This document shows positions 37,391 through 46,054 of a DNA stretch of 46,106 nucleotides, piece after piece. Positions within the stretch are counted from its first letter, which is position 1. Each line of letters begins with the position of its first letter. Origin of the DNA: Lachnospiraceae bacterium. GTDB taxonomy: Bacteria > Bacillota > Clostridia > Lachnospirales > Lachnospiraceae. Made by a program: the position numbers and the translations under genes. The DNA lies in assembly GCA_022510545.1 (NCBI GenBank), contig JAFLTG010000010.1, positions 5,040 to 51,145 on the forward strand. Direction: 5' to 3'. The notes beneath the pieces are model-generated. The model did not search any database and was not told where the DNA came from. It saw only the letters and a program-made list of their open reading frames with translations.

Positions 37391-38224
37391 CTATATTCTT
37401 CGAATGGATTTTTCCCCGATAGATATCTTCTTCTCTTTTAAAAGATGCCCGACAGCTCTTTTAAATTCATTCTTACTCATCTGAGTCTCTCGCTTTATTG
37501 TCTCCGGTGATGCCTTGTCGGAAAACGGAAGCACACCATCGTAACTGTCTATTATCTGCAATATTTTTTCCGCATCCTGACCTATCTGCAAATAAGCTTT
37601 TTCCCTTATGCTTAAGCTCAGTTTTCCATCTTCCTTTACCTCTGTGACCCTGGCCGTAACAGTATCTCCTGTACGAATATTTCCATACAGTTCGTTCTTG
37701 GGAATAAGAGCGGAATAAATATCATCCACCGCCACAAAGGCTCCAAAATTATCACTTATTTCATATACGACACCCGTTACCCTGTCATCCTTATTATAGT
37801 CGGAATCCTGTCGTAAATACGGATATATTTTCATAGTGGCACAAAGCCTGTTGCTCTTATCAATATAGAGTGCTGCCAGACATTCTTCGCCCTCTCTGAG
37901 TTTCTTAGTCTGCTCTCTGAAAGGCAGTAAAAGATCTTTCTCAAGCCCCCAGTCCAAAAATGCGCCGATTTTGCCGGTCTGTGCAACTGTCAGTCTTGCC
38001 ACCTCACCGAGGGTAAGTTTAGGCATATTGGTAGTCGCAATAAGACGGTCCTTGGAATCGCGGTAAATAAATACTTCTATTTCATCATTAAGCTCTGCTC
38101 CTTTGGGCACCTGTTTAATAGGTAAAAGGACCTTATCTGACGGAGAATCTTCATCTGCCAGATATACGCCGAAATCTACTTTTTTAACCATTTTTAAAGT
38201 TTGTATTTTGCCTAATTCTATCAT
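37391..38224 (-). CDS. cvfB: CvfB-like S1-domain RNA-binding protein
   Basis: 277 residues. Several S1-type beta barrels are visible: residues 1-60, 65-130 (KIGAFLDWGLEKDLLLPF), 145-215 (DNFGAFVAVDDIYSALIP), then a C-terminal winged helix (SKNEFKRAVGHLLKEKKI). This architecture is that of CvfB, a conserved virulence/RNA-binding factor of Firmicutes. AGGAG precedes the ATG at 38224. It probably forms a unit with the CPBP protease gene. Confidence 0.88.
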   Translation of the reverse strand: MIELGKIQTLKMVKKVDFGVYLADEDSPSDKVLLPIKQVPKGAELNDEIEVFIYRDSKDRLIATTNMPKLTLGEVARLTVAQTGKIGAFLDWGLEKDLLLPFREQTKKLREGEECLAALYIDKSNRLCATMKIYPYLRQDSDYNKDDRVTGVVYEISDNFGAFVAVDDIYSALIPKNELYGNIRTGDTVTARVTEVKEDGKLSLSIREKAYLQIGQDAEKILQIIDSYDGVLPFSDKASPETIKRETQMSKNEFKRAVGHLLKEKKISIGEKSIRRI

Positions 38225-38282
38225 TATTGCTCCTATAGTGTATATTATATCGGTTTGCGGTTTTTGTGACTGACAAGTAAGT

Positions 38283-38999
38283 TTATGACACAGATGTCAG
38301 TTCTATTATGCTGTATGGATCGCCATTCTCTCCATTTAATGATACAGTATAAATAGTTCCATCCTCATTGGCGGACACCACCGGAAAAATCTTATCATTT
38401 AATACAGCCGGCTTTTTATACTCTGCTCTAAGTTGGCGGATATGAAAGTTGTCCGGAACATATTCCATTGCCATTCTTACATACTGGCCATTGTTGACAT
38501 GCCCGTTTGTATCCAAGTGATGCGCTTTGACCTCGATTAAGTCCTGTGATTTACCACATGAGGGCACTACAATCTTCCTAGGTGCATAATCCATCTCCAG
38601 TTTTTCAGACAAAGCATATCCCTCTACCATTTCCACAGGCGGTTTTGCCGGTGCCATCTTACTCAAATCCATCAGGCTCCAGACTGAATTGGCATAAGCC
38701 AGCCTCTCCCCTGCTTCCGTGTCCATCCAGAAATTCCTGTATCCGATAAATCCTTTAAACTCATAAGGCGCGGTGCCTATCACCACATTCTCACATAGGT
38801 GCGGATATCTCTCTACTACAATCTGCCATGAAGACAATACCCAGGCTATATTTTTTTCTGCTAAATAATCGACACCCAGCCCAAGTTCTTCCGAATGAAA
38901 GATGGAGCTGTCCTGAAAATAATCCAGTAACGATTCCAGTGTAAGATTTCCATCTTTGTCAATTTCACTATAACGTATCCTGCTTTGAAAAGTGTACAT
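38283..38999 (-). CDS. Acyl-ACP thioesterase
   Basis: 238 residues with two hotdog halves. The N-terminal half starts RIRYSEIDKDGNLTLESLLD and the C-terminal half carries DTNGHVNNGQYVRM near residue 178, the conserved Asn/His active-site element of FatA/FatB-type thioesterases. The enzyme releases free fatty acids from acyl carrier protein. The start lies 21 bases after the terminator at 39023-39059, so its expression could depend on read-through of the leader described there. Confidence 0.9.
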   Translation of the reverse strand: MYTFQSRIRYSEIDKDGNLTLESLLDYFQDSSIFHSEELGLGVDYLAEKNIAWVLSSWQIVVERYPHLCENVVIGTAPYEFKGFIGYRNFWMDTEAGERLAYANSVWSLMDLSKMAPAKPPVEMVEGYALSEKLEMDYAPRKIVVPSCGKSQDLIEVKAHHLDTNGHVNNGQYVRMAMEYVPDNFHIRQLRAEYKKPAVLNDKIFPVVSANEDGTIYTVSLNGENGDPYSIIELTSVS

Positions 39000-39019
39000 C
39001 TTATTGCCTTTCTTCTATT

Positions 39020-39116
39020 TCCTAAAACAAAAACCCCAGCGAATTACTTCACCGAGGTTATATAGCTGAGTTCCTGATATTCGCAATTCGTGATTGACCT
39101 ATTAATTGACCTATAA
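39020..39116 (-). ncRNA. Short promoter-to-terminator transcript: dead tRNA or leader/small RNA
   Basis: A near-perfect promoter (39123-39150) would start RNA near 39116, and a terminator (39023-39059) ends it about 95 bases later, without a reading frame. The 3' part (39048-39070) matches the tRNA-Gln 3' end plus terminator start (46039-46059) in about 20 of 23 columns. A direct repeat ATTGACCTAT (39093-39102 and 39105-39114) lies near the predicted start. It may be a decayed tRNA gene, an attenuating leader of the thioesterase gene, or a free small RNA. Confidence 0.45.
39023..39059 (-). terminator. Rho-independent terminator before the thioesterase gene
   Basis: On the minus strand AACCTCGGTG pairs with CGCTGGGGTT, using G-U pairs that exist only in this orientation, followed by TTTTTGTTTT. 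Confidence 0.85.
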
Positions 39117-39122
39117 TTTTTA

Positions 39123-39150
39123 ATTATAGCCAATTGTCGTATTATGTCAA
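39123..39150 (-). promoter_or_regulatory. Near-consensus sigma-A promoter
   Basis: TTGACA (39145-39150), 16-base spacer, TATAAT (39123-39128). Both hexamers are perfect, as is common for stable RNA genes. It does not lead into a protein gene before the terminator. Confidence 0.85.
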
Positions 39151-39176
39151 CCCACAACCTGCGAAAGTCTCAATCT

Positions 39177-39260
39177 TTATGCTTGTAAATATTTTGCTGC
39201 TTCTTCTGTAGAAAGACCATACGACTCTATAATTACTGTATCTATTTTCTCAGGACGCAT
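39177..39260 (-). CDS. Possible 27-residue peptide or gene remnant after the helicase gene
   Basis: Reads MRPEKIDTVIIESYGLSTEE and then AAKYLQA before a TAA. The ATG lies inside the helicase gene end (19-base overlap), with no clear ribosome site. The composition looks like real protein (Glu/Ala/Leu helix), so it could be a short coupled peptide or the tail of a lost gene. Confidence 0.25.
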   Translation of the reverse strand: MRPEKIDTVIIESYGLSTEEAAKYLQA

Positions 39261-42200
39261 CCTTTTATATTTCTGCTATACGGCGACAAATCAAAAAACA
39301 GCTCCTCCATCTGCTCTTTCGTAAGCACTTCCTGCTGCAGTATTGATATCATCTCCTCCTGACGTGGGTGTCCTAATGTTAATCTATACAATGCCAGCAC
39401 ATTGATCAGTCTGTCATACTTAGCCATATCCTGACTAAATGGATACATTGGGACAATTCTTTCTATTTGATACTTATAAGGATAATCATCCGGCAAACAC
39501 CAATATGGAATCATCTCAGATGAATTCTGCCCATACTTTAATCTGGTCTGTTCAAACTTATTTGTCCAGTCACATCCCTCTTCATTGGCTGCTACATTTT
39601 GTCTGATTGCATGACACATGTAACGATTTATCCTTCCTTCGCGCTGCTCTAAATCTATGGGATTATTAGGCAGGTTCCAGTGTACGACTTTACGACTATA
39701 TAGGTGAAAATCCAGGCCTTCCTGTCCTACAGATGTTGTCGCAAGCACAAAAGGTCTAAATGGAGAATTAAATGCATTCCTTACATTATTCACACGCTGA
39801 ATAGATTTGTCACTAGTCTTTGCATCAAAATATCCTGCTGCAAAATGTACTCTTAACTTTGGTTCGGGGCTTGATGGATCTTTTAACCAGACTTTATAAT
39901 ATTCCTGCGAAACATATGGCAGATTTGTTGTTTTCAGGAAAGAATTTTCAACTGCCTCTACAAACTCCTCTGCCCCAACTCCTAAAGCATACTTATATTC
40001 ATCAAGCATGGACTGAAAATTTCCATCTACGCAATAATGGAATACCTGCTTATAGTGATCATAGCGACGGTCACCACTTAACCTCTTTGTCCCTTTAAAT
40101 ACAGCATCCATAATACTTCTTGCTTCAGGACGGTTGAACATACTCACAAAGCTTTTATCGCAACATTCTCTTGCAGTCTCCATCCTATCCGTAACAGATT
40201 CTATTTCAGACAATGCCCTAAACAGACAAACCGCAGGTGAACCAATTGCAATATTAACCAGCGTATCTATATCGGCACCGGATGGTAATTGTTTGGGAAT
40301 AATCTCATCGTTAGTTTCAAGGATTTGATCATCCATATATTTTAAAAATTCCAATAGTTGTTTTGCGCCAAGATGAGCTTGTGGAACCGGCAATTTTTTT
40401 GAAAGTGCGCTGATTTCTTTTACTATTTCCTTTTTTATTTCCTTCTTTATTGTAGCCAGATTAAAACCATAATATTTTTTATAGTCGTATTTGCCAGCAA
40501 GCCATACCGATGGATACGCAACCAATTCTCTTTGCTCTTTAATTAAGAATCTTGTTTTTCCGCTTTTCTTTTTCTTGGGATTTTCTCCATCATCCAAGTC
40601 ATCTTCGTCTGGAACCGCATAATAAGACTTCTGCTCTGCACTCTTATTACCTCTTCTCTGATTTACAAGACGCTCTGCCTCATATGATGTAAGTGTTGCT
40701 ATGACCCTAGGTACCATTTCCCACGATGAAAATACTAAAGTCTTTGAATATCCTTCGCATTGTTCGAAAATGCACCGGGGACCAACTGTATAATATTTGT
40801 TCGCAGGCGGAATCCAAAGTAATAATTCAGGAGAAGCTTTTTTGTTATCTCTATTCCCAAATACTTCATCAAACAAAGTGTTCAATCTTGCATTTGTATC
40901 CGGCAATGGCTGATATCCATTTATTAAGGATCTTTTCAAAAAAGCCGTTGATATTCGCTTAATATACTTTGCCCTCTCTTCAGGAGTGATCGAATATTTA
41001 TTCCCCTTTAAGAAGTCATCAATTTTGTTCTTTACTTTATAGTTCATAAACGACATCAAAAATGGAGCAGACTTAACATATTCAATAGGAAAGCTGCCAA
41101 TCCCCATATCCTGCATTAAGTTCTGTAATTCAATATATGAGTTTACATTTGCAGGACTCAGCTTTCGCAATGGCATAGGACAAGCCTTAACTGTATTAAT
41201 AATTCCCGAATCTCTTCTTTCAGTGCGGCACATATGATTATAGAGTTCCTGTTCTGCTTCTTTCTTTGAAGTAATTAATACACTCAAATCATTTCCCCGA
41301 ATTTCTGAAAGATGCGCTGAATATGATTCCCATACCGTATGAAATCTCTGGTTTTCCTCTTCGCCGTTAATAAGGAAATCCATTACTCTCATAAATCCTT
41401 TTAAATGTGTTTCTTCCCCTTCTGTCAGTTCAGTTAATGTCGAATAAGGTTTGTATGGAGTGGCTGACAATAAAAGCACGCAGCTATTCGTATTATCATG
41501 TAAAAACTTCCTGGATAACATAGCCTCATCACTATGGTCATTATCATCAATTTCAATCAAATCCTTAAATCTTTGAAATTCATCCATGATAACCAGATCA
41601 GGCTCCAACATTCCCAAACTTATTTCAGCAAGACAATACCTTATTATATTAATTAAACCTTTTTGATCTTCCCATGAAATAATCTTATCCAGTCTTGCAT
41701 CATCGCCAACGTCATCCCTCTGCTTTCTAATTTTTCTACAAGCTGATTTAATTTTTGCAATCAGTTCAGGTTTGAAATTTTGCTCAAGCAGGTCTTTCAT
41801 ATTCTTGAGATATTTTTTCTTATGCTCTAATTGATTAATCCGCCTGCTCTGACATTCTATGTAATCTTCCCAAGATGTTTCTTTAGAAATAAAATAAGTA
41901 CGCATAAGCAAAGACAATTCAGCTGAGTAAGTATTGCAAATATGACTCTCAACCATCAATAGATATGCAAGTGCTCTCTCCGGTGCAGTACCTGCTCCAC
42001 TTCTTATCTGAAATGAGGTTGCCGGTGTCATCGGAATTAATTTAACGTTACCATTCTTTTTGGATTCCGCAAGCATCAAATGCTGCATAGATAGACGTCC
42101 TTCAGAAATACTAACTCTATTCTCCTTGGCAATTCCCAGCTTGCTGCAGTTCTGATCCGCGATTCCTGCATTTGAGCATATATAAACTACAACATAATCG

Positions 42201-42367
42201 GGATCATTTTCCTCTTTACGCCATTTCCCTGTTTTTTCTACTACAGTCTTAGCAACAATCGTTTTCCCCAATCCAACTTCATCCGCAAGAAGTACCCTAT
42301 TATGACCGGCCATGAAAAGATCAACGATTCTATTGGCTGTTGCTTCCTGAAAATCTTTTGCTATCAT
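39242..42367 (-). CDS. Snf2/Rad54-type helicase of a defence operon
   Basis: 1041 residues. Motifs: Walker A ADEVGLGKT (residues 28-36), DEFQ box (262-265), SATPYKP (301-307), and C-terminal VGQEGLDFH and QREGRINRY near residues 915-935 (motifs V and VI). A long helical insertion (about 130-240) and a Lys-rich linker (near 595) lie between. The layout is of a superfamily 2 DNA translocase. The ATG overlaps the PLD gene stop by four bases. With the PLD and DUF6361 genes it suggests nucleic-acid-targeting immunity; see findings. Confidence 0.85.
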   Translation of the reverse strand: MIAKDFQEATANRIVDLFMAGHNRVLLADEVGLGKTIVAKTVVEKTGKWRKEENDPDYVVVYICSNAGIADQNCSKLGIAKENRVSISEGRLSMQHLMLAESKKNGNVKLIPMTPATSFQIRSGAGTAPERALAYLLMVESHICNTYSAELSLLMRTYFISKETSWEDYIECQSRRINQLEHKKKYLKNMKDLLEQNFKPELIAKIKSACRKIRKQRDDVGDDARLDKIISWEDQKGLINIIRYCLAEISLGMLEPDLVIMDEFQRFKDLIEIDDNDHSDEAMLSRKFLHDNTNSCVLLLSATPYKPYSTLTELTEGEETHLKGFMRVMDFLINGEEENQRFHTVWESYSAHLSEIRGNDLSVLITSKKEAEQELYNHMCRTERRDSGIINTVKACPMPLRKLSPANVNSYIELQNLMQDMGIGSFPIEYVKSAPFLMSFMNYKVKNKIDDFLKGNKYSITPEERAKYIKRISTAFLKRSLINGYQPLPDTNARLNTLFDEVFGNRDNKKASPELLLWIPPANKYYTVGPRCIFEQCEGYSKTLVFSSWEMVPRVIATLTSYEAERLVNQRRGNKSAEQKSYYAVPDEDDLDDGENPKKKKSGKTRFLIKEQRELVAYPSVWLAGKYDYKKYYGFNLATIKKEIKKEIVKEISALSKKLPVPQAHLGAKQLLEFLKYMDDQILETNDEIIPKQLPSGADIDTLVNIAIGSPAVCLFRALSEIESVTDRMETARECCDKSFVSMFNRPEARSIMDAVFKGTKRLSGDRRYDHYKQVFHYCVDGNFQSMLDEYKYALGVGAEEFVEAVENSFLKTTNLPYVSQEYYKVWLKDPSSPEPKLRVHFAAGYFDAKTSDKSIQRVNNVRNAFNSPFRPFVLATTSVGQEGLDFHLYSRKVVHWNLPNNPIDLEQREGRINRYMCHAIRQNVAANEEGCDWTNKFEQTRLKYGQNSSEMIPYWCLPDDYPYKYQIERIVPMYPFSQDMAKYDRLINVLALYRLTLGHPRQEEMISILQQEVLTKEQMEELFFDLSPYSRNIKGCVLRK

Positions 42368-44187
42368 TTGCGACCTTTTTCCTTTCTCCCTACTGCTTTC
42401 ATAAATAACTCCAGTAACTGCCTAAATTCCTCTCCGATTTTGTCATCATCAATTTTTCTGACCACCTCATACATAGAATCAAAACACTCCGGATAGTCTG
42501 CTGCCGCCCTTAACATTCGCTCATAAATATCCGGTTCTACAGTGAATCCATAACCTTTTTTCGCATCACCAGCCTCTGAGCCTTGTAGAATTAAATCTTC
42601 AAAACTAATACTATCATAAAAGTCTTCATCCAATAAATACCTCATGTAAGCCATAAACATTGGCCGATTACTAATAATCTCATTAAAGATAGCATCTTCT
42701 CTTTCCTGTTCCGGCATACCTGTAACTTCAAGTCTAATCAAGCATTCATATCCATCCTTTGCCAATATGAACATATTGCTTAAACAATTTATGGAAACGC
42801 TCCTAAATTCCACTTCCCTGCGCAAAGGCTGTATGTCCGTCTTTATAAAAAACGGTCTTATTGTCACATTCTCAAAATCTCTTTCTGAACATACCTTGAT
42901 TATAAACTTATCATTATCAGGAATTATTTCTGCAGATTGGACGCTATACACTTCTTCCCTAAAGTCTGCTGCTTTTTCCTCCTCCTTATCATTTGTCTCA
43001 TTAAATTCTCTCAATCGAATAAATGGACTTTCTTTTTCTGGAATAAAATCATCCTTCACAAGCGAATAGCTAGTATAATATCTTTTATAAGTAAGTTCCA
43101 ATAAGAATTCTACATTGTGGTTAAATGCATTATACGAAGCATTCAAAGAACCAAGGTATAACTTGTGAGGCTCATTAGCCTTTTCTATATAATAAACCTT
43201 TGCATGCACATCCCGGTCTGCGAAACCATACGTATCATTATCTCCCAACCCATCATTAGAACTAAATACCGGATCAACCACCCATATTCCGTCCTCAGGA
43301 TTCCTATTAAATGCATCATAGATTTTCTTTGTCACAGAAGTTTCCCTTGTTATCAGGCAACGACTTTTGGGTCCTGCGTTATCACTTTCATTAAAGTCAT
43401 CAAGCAAATCAGCAATAACATTCTCAGAAAGAAATGGCGATACTATAAACAAAGACTGACAATTACGAAACAGTTCTCTCGCACTTTTCTTATGCTCTCT
43501 CACAGTAACTTTCTTTATACCATTTTCTGATTTACCGTAAATGCCAAATGGATGGAATGTATAATCCTCAAAGCAATCTAATAATTCAAATCTATCTACT
43601 TTTTTTACATTAGATACCAGCTGATCAAAATGATTCTCCTTTCTGTCAAACTGTGCTACAAATTGAAGCATATCTGCAATCGGTTGATTCTTTGGATTTA
43701 TTCTAGTCCCGACAAATCCAGTCATTTCTACTGCCATATCCATACTTTGATCAAAGGTAAGATTTCGGCTCAAAGCAACAACCTTAATCATAACTCTTCC
43801 ATCATTTATATTGTGATATTGAAGCACCCAAAGCTTCGGATGAAAATTGTATATATGTTTTGGCATTCGGACTTCATGAATACTATCTTCCAAAAGCGCA
43901 AATAACCTGCTTTCTGTCTTTGGAACTTTGATACATCCAGCATTGCAAAAAATAGATAGTTTCTTTCCGGTTCTTCGAATTGCTTCTAAAACATATAACG
44001 GATTGTTTCTCTGCCCTGAAGTCATTTCTCCACGCATCCCAAGGCACAGCGGAATTCCCATCAATGCCTCCATATCCAGCGAATAAGTCATTCCTACCGC
44101 CTGATCCAATTCATAGTCTACGTCCACAGCTAAAAGTTCTCCATAATCCACTCTGTTATTATTTTGATCAAATCTATACCTTGCCAT
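42364..44187 (-). CDS. Phospholipase D-fold nuclease-like protein of the defence operon
   Basis: 607 residues. There are two HxK half-sites: FHPKLWVLQY (H116, K118) with LSRNLTFDQSMDMAVE downstream, and VHAKVYYIEK (H328, K330) with GSLNASYNAFNHNVEF. Each lacks the usual Asp of a full HKD but has the Asn/Glu partner residues seen in PLD-type nucleases. The C-terminal 200 residues are acidic and unassigned. The start overlaps the DUF6361 gene by 14 bases. PLD nucleases pair with helicases in several anti-phage systems. Confidence 0.85.
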   Translation of the reverse strand: MARYRFDQNNNRVDYGELLAVDVDYELDQAVGMTYSLDMEALMGIPLCLGMRGEMTSGQRNNPLYVLEAIRRTGKKLSIFCNAGCIKVPKTESRLFALLEDSIHEVRMPKHIYNFHPKLWVLQYHNINDGRVMIKVVALSRNLTFDQSMDMAVEMTGFVGTRINPKNQPIADMLQFVAQFDRKENHFDQLVSNVKKVDRFELLDCFEDYTFHPFGIYGKSENGIKKVTVREHKKSARELFRNCQSLFIVSPFLSENVIADLLDDFNESDNAGPKSRCLITRETSVTKKIYDAFNRNPEDGIWVVDPVFSSNDGLGDNDTYGFADRDVHAKVYYIEKANEPHKLYLGSLNASYNAFNHNVEFLLELTYKRYYTSYSLVKDDFIPEKESPFIRLREFNETNDKEEEKAADFREEVYSVQSAEIIPDNDKFIIKVCSERDFENVTIRPFFIKTDIQPLRREVEFRSVSINCLSNMFILAKDGYECLIRLEVTGMPEQEREDAIFNEIISNRPMFMAYMRYLLDEDFYDSISFEDLILQGSEAGDAKKGYGFTVEPDIYERMLRAAADYPECFDSMYEVVRKIDDDKIGEEFRQLLELFMKAVGRKEKGRK

Positions 44188-45406
44188 CGTCTCTCACCAA
44201 TCCTTTCAAGATATCAGAGATGATAGCCTGCGCTGTGTCATGTCTGTAATTCATAGGAGATGATTGTATCTCCTGGAATGGAAAATCCTTGCCAATTTTG
44301 GATTTTTCTTTCTTACAAAACCATTCCCTATCCATAACAATCTTCTTTTCCTCGTCAGAGCATTTATCTGATGAGTTTGCCCTTGCTGCATTTTCAAATT
44401 TAGTTAAAAATTCTTGTAATTTTGACTTATATTCATCATGATTACATACAAGTTCTAATATCTCATCTTTGTGTGGAATTCCCACATTATTTTTCTTCCA
44501 TGTTTTATAGCGCTCCTCTAATTTCTGCTTGTTATCCTCTGTTGCATTTTTCCCTCCATTTTCAAAAAATATAAGATTGTATACAATGTATGCACCATAT
44601 ATAAAGTTTGCAAATTCAATTGCGAGTCTCAAATTATATTTTAAAGTCTCCGGCATATCGTTTTGTAATTCAATTTCATCTAAGCTCTTATCTTCATAAG
44701 ATGTTTTTGTCTTAAGGCAGTACTCCATCAATGTATTTTTCATTGCTGGTACATGCAAAAACTGATCACGTAAGTACATTGCTTCATCTTTTGTCAAATG
44801 CAGCGTAGGATTTTCTATGTAATCATCTATGTTCTGATGACAAGGCGCAGAAAATAATGCAATTCCACCTAATCCTGCATCGTCTGCATCTCCTCCGTCA
44901 TCCTCTGATTCATACTTAATAGTAATATTCTGATTTTTCTTGTTATAATTTCCCACTGCCATGCAGGCATCATCAAATGACATAGACGGATTGCATAATA
45001 TTTCTGTAGTTCTTAATGCATTCCAATAGATTCTTGTCGGCTTCATCTTTACCGCCCGATCAGATCTTCCGCCAATAATACCTGCTGCCTTTGTTCCAGT
45101 TTCTTCATCAATTACTTTACGTAGTGCTCTTGCTATTCTATCTTGATCAGAATTAATCAGATTTCTAACTTCTGAGCCTGTAGTCAGTCCACTCTTCATT
45201 GCTTTTTTAAACAATTCCGGAATTAAAATGTAATACTTTGCACGAGTATGTAAGACAGACGTTCCCGGATACAAAAGATCTGAGATACTGTCTCTTACAA
45301 TCCCAACTCCTAATTCATCAAGGGAAGTTGACTCCCCTAATAATTTAAGCAACTCTTTAATTGTTTCTCTCTCTTGTCTAGAATAATCCACCCAGCCAAG
45401 CTGCAT
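44174..45406 (-). CDS. DUF6361-family protein of the defence operon
   Basis: 410 residues. The N-terminus WVDYSRQERETIKELLKLLG, then LGVGIVRDSISDLLYPGTSV and HTRAKYYILIPELF, match what I know of DUF6361. A low-complexity acidic Asp/Gly stretch lies near residues 165-180. No enzymatic motif is seen, so it may be a structural or sensing subunit. AAAGGTGG precedes the ATG at 45406. It is the first gene of the operon and lies between tRNA-Gln and the two effector-like genes. Confidence 0.8.
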   Translation of the reverse strand: MQLGWVDYSRQERETIKELLKLLGESTSLDELGVGIVRDSISDLLYPGTSVLHTRAKYYILIPELFKKAMKSGLTTGSEVRNLINSDQDRIARALRKVIDEETGTKAAGIIGGRSDRAVKMKPTRIYWNALRTTEILCNPSMSFDDACMAVGNYNKKNQNITIKYESEDDGGDADDAGLGGIALFSAPCHQNIDDYIENPTLHLTKDEAMYLRDQFLHVPAMKNTLMEYCLKTKTSYEDKSLDEIELQNDMPETLKYNLRLAIEFANFIYGAYIVYNLIFFENGGKNATEDNKQKLEERYKTWKKNNVGIPHKDEILELVCNHDEYKSKLQEFLTKFENAARANSSDKCSDEEKKIVMDREWFCKKEKSKIGKDFPFQEIQSSPMNYRHDTAQAIISDILKGLVRDDGKV

Positions 45407-45437
45407 CTTTATTCCACCTTTACTTTGATTCTGTATC

Positions 45438-45457
45438 CAATACTCGCTGTAGTATTG
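45438..45457. repeat. Inverted repeat upstream of the DUF6361 gene
   Basis: CAATACT-CGCTGT-AGTATTG: two perfect 7-base arms with a 6-base spacer, about 30 bases before the start codon. A candidate operator or leader hairpin. Confidence 0.5.
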
Positions 45458-45508
45458 TGTTTATTTCTTTTTAAATTGAATTAAAACAGATCAGCCACTT
45501 TCAAAACA

Positions 45509-45545
45509 AGCCTACAAATCTGCATATATACTAGATTTGCAGGCT
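45509..45545 (-). repeat. Long hairpin upstream of the defence operon
   Basis: AGCCTACAAATCT pairs with AGATTTGCAGGCT (12 of 13 Watson-Crick, the odd pair becomes G-U on the minus strand) around 11 bases. On the minus strand TGTTTTG follows, so it might be a terminator of transcription from the tRNA side. Confidence 0.5.
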
Positions 45546-46016
45546 ATGTGTTTACTACTCAAACTCATTCATAAAATTCTTGTTTGTTTATCTGATTATA
45601 CCACATCCATACTTCATACACCAATAAATTCTATGAGGTATGATTACCACCATATACTCTATACATTCTATTACACAAACCCTATCACTACATATTGCTT
45701 CTGTCCTTTCAATTGTTCTAGTTTCATACAACTAATTCCACTTCTTGCAAAATGCTTTCATACTGGCTAGACGTTCCCGAACGGCCTCTCTTCCTTCCGA
45801 TTCTATATTCTAACACGTCTTTCAACATAAAAAAGAGAAGTAACACGCATATAATACGAAATACTTTTCTTTTGTAAATTTTTGTAAAAATTTACATCTA
45901 AACAAATATTTATCCACATCCAGGGTATTTTTAAATCGATCTATGAATTGATCTATCCATTAAAAAAGTGACACAAATTCCCTGAAATCCGTACAAACAC
46001 TGCATTTTCATAGCAA

Positions 46017-46049
46017 CAAAAAACCCGGTGAAACCATTTTCACCGGGTT
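46017..46049 (-). terminator. Rho-independent terminator of tRNA-Gln
   Basis: AACCCGGTGAAA pairs with TTTCACCGGGTT around a 4-base loop, followed on the minus strand by TTTTTTG. It begins five bases after the tRNA 3' end. Confidence 0.92.
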
Positions 46050-46054
46050 AATAG

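Larger units (their letters stand above)
45407..46054. other. Intergenic region between the defence operon and tRNA-Gln
   Basis: 648 bases without a gene. It holds, from the operon outward, an inverted repeat CAATACT-N6-AGTATTG (45438-45457) just before the ribosome site, a 13-pair hairpin (45509-45545), a perfect 11-base inverted repeat TGTAAATTTTT (45873-45896) and the tRNA terminator (46017-46049). No confident promoter for the operon was found. Confidence 0.5.

Noticed and set aside
39000-39120. T-box or known riboswitch upstream of the thioesterase gene
   Set aside because: The leader is only about 95 bases, lacks the T-box AGGGTGGNACCGCG element, and matches no riboswitch core I know; a dead tRNA or unclassified leader fits better.
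45537-45770. A 77-codon open frame on the plus strand upstream of the defence operon
   Set aside because: No ribosome binding site, composition rich in His/Tyr/Cys without protein-like pattern, and it overlaps a hairpin; treated as chance.
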